Positions 63,931 through 64,000 of a stretch of 64,000 bases of DNA are shown piece after piece (positions within the stretch are counted from its first letter, which is position 1; the number at the start of each line of letters is the position of its first letter). Origin of the DNA: Saccharothrix sp. NRRL B-16314. GTDB taxonomy: Bacteria > Actinomycetota > Actinomycetes > Mycobacteriales > Pseudonocardiaceae. Below the pieces are notes generated by a model. It searched no databases. It was not told the origin of the DNA and was given only the letters and a program-made list of their open reading frames with translations. The translations under genes were made by a program, and so were the position numbers. The stretch is from contig NZ_JNXC01000026.1 in the NCBI RefSeq assembly GCF_000716595.1, forward strand, positions 36,779-100,778, written 5' to 3'.

Positions 63931-64000
63931 TAGTGGTCGTAGGCGGTCAGTGATCGCTTGACGGGCTGGTCGGTGTGGTCGTTGTGCCAGATGGCGGCGG
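63931..64000 (-). CDS. Possible transposase C-terminus running off the window
   Basis: 22 residues visible on the minus strand, AAIWHNDHTDQPVKRSLTAYDH, open to the edge. The H/W-N-D...P pattern resembles the last residues of IS630/IS-type transposases. If so, an insertion sequence begins just outside, and the bases 63909-63930 may include its end. Confidence 0.3.

Overview
The window is a high-GC actinobacterial chromosome segment, most likely from the Pseudonocardiales (a Saccharothrix/Actinosynnema/Lentzea-like organism). Pointers are WhiB, AfsR/SARP and mycothiol-linked families, GTG starts, many apparently leaderless messages, and a gene order that follows Mycobacterium tuberculosis Rv3669 to Rv3721c with insertions (synteny judged from memory, not by search).

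Region by region. 1-7219: end of nhaA, a Holin-X membrane protein, an EphE-like hydrolase lacking its usual nucleophile, then an overlapping leftward operon nth, tlpA-like, CoA-type nudix, marP, and a Crp-family regulator. 7220-17068: an MFS exporter with a palindromic operator against its start codon, a second sliding-clamp gene (dnaN-like), an HxlR regulator, an MBL/nudix pair, a Gfo/Idh oxidoreductase followed by a TPR remnant, two paralogous proteins of unknown family, RidA and a 51-codon DUF4177 gene. 17193-24997: a tandem Get3/ArsA-like ATPase pair, whiB4-like, ponA2, yqeY, a metallophosphoesterase and tRNA-Pro. 25067-29334: a MerR-type regulator, a gene-poor 0.9 kb stretch, a methyltransferase and an S9 peptidase. 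29404-37607: stress and redox genes (dps, ohr, FMN reductase), a YbaB/EspC-like type VII accessory cassette, MarR/P450 pair, katA/fur. 37693-48925: a second MFS exporter, FGGY kinase, asd-lysC, PIG-V mannosyltransferase, leuA with a leucine leader peptide, DedA-like protein, and a TetR-controlled DinB-like gene. 49049-55614: an SDR and a complete five-gene oligopeptide ABC importer. 55844-64000: AfsR-type regulator, uridine-kinase-like gene, recR, ybaB, dnaX, 4.5S RNA, two small secreted proteins and what may be the tail of a transposase.

Two features run through the whole window. First, about fourteen genes start 6-7 nt after a TANNNT-like hexamer with no ribosome-binding site, which suggests leaderless transcription and fixes many start codons. 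Second, every intergenic tandem or modular repeat array lies between convergent genes. Two of these (22721-22940 and 44493-44677) are copies of one modular long inverted repeat whose units occur in the same order. This is the most novel-looking structure here.
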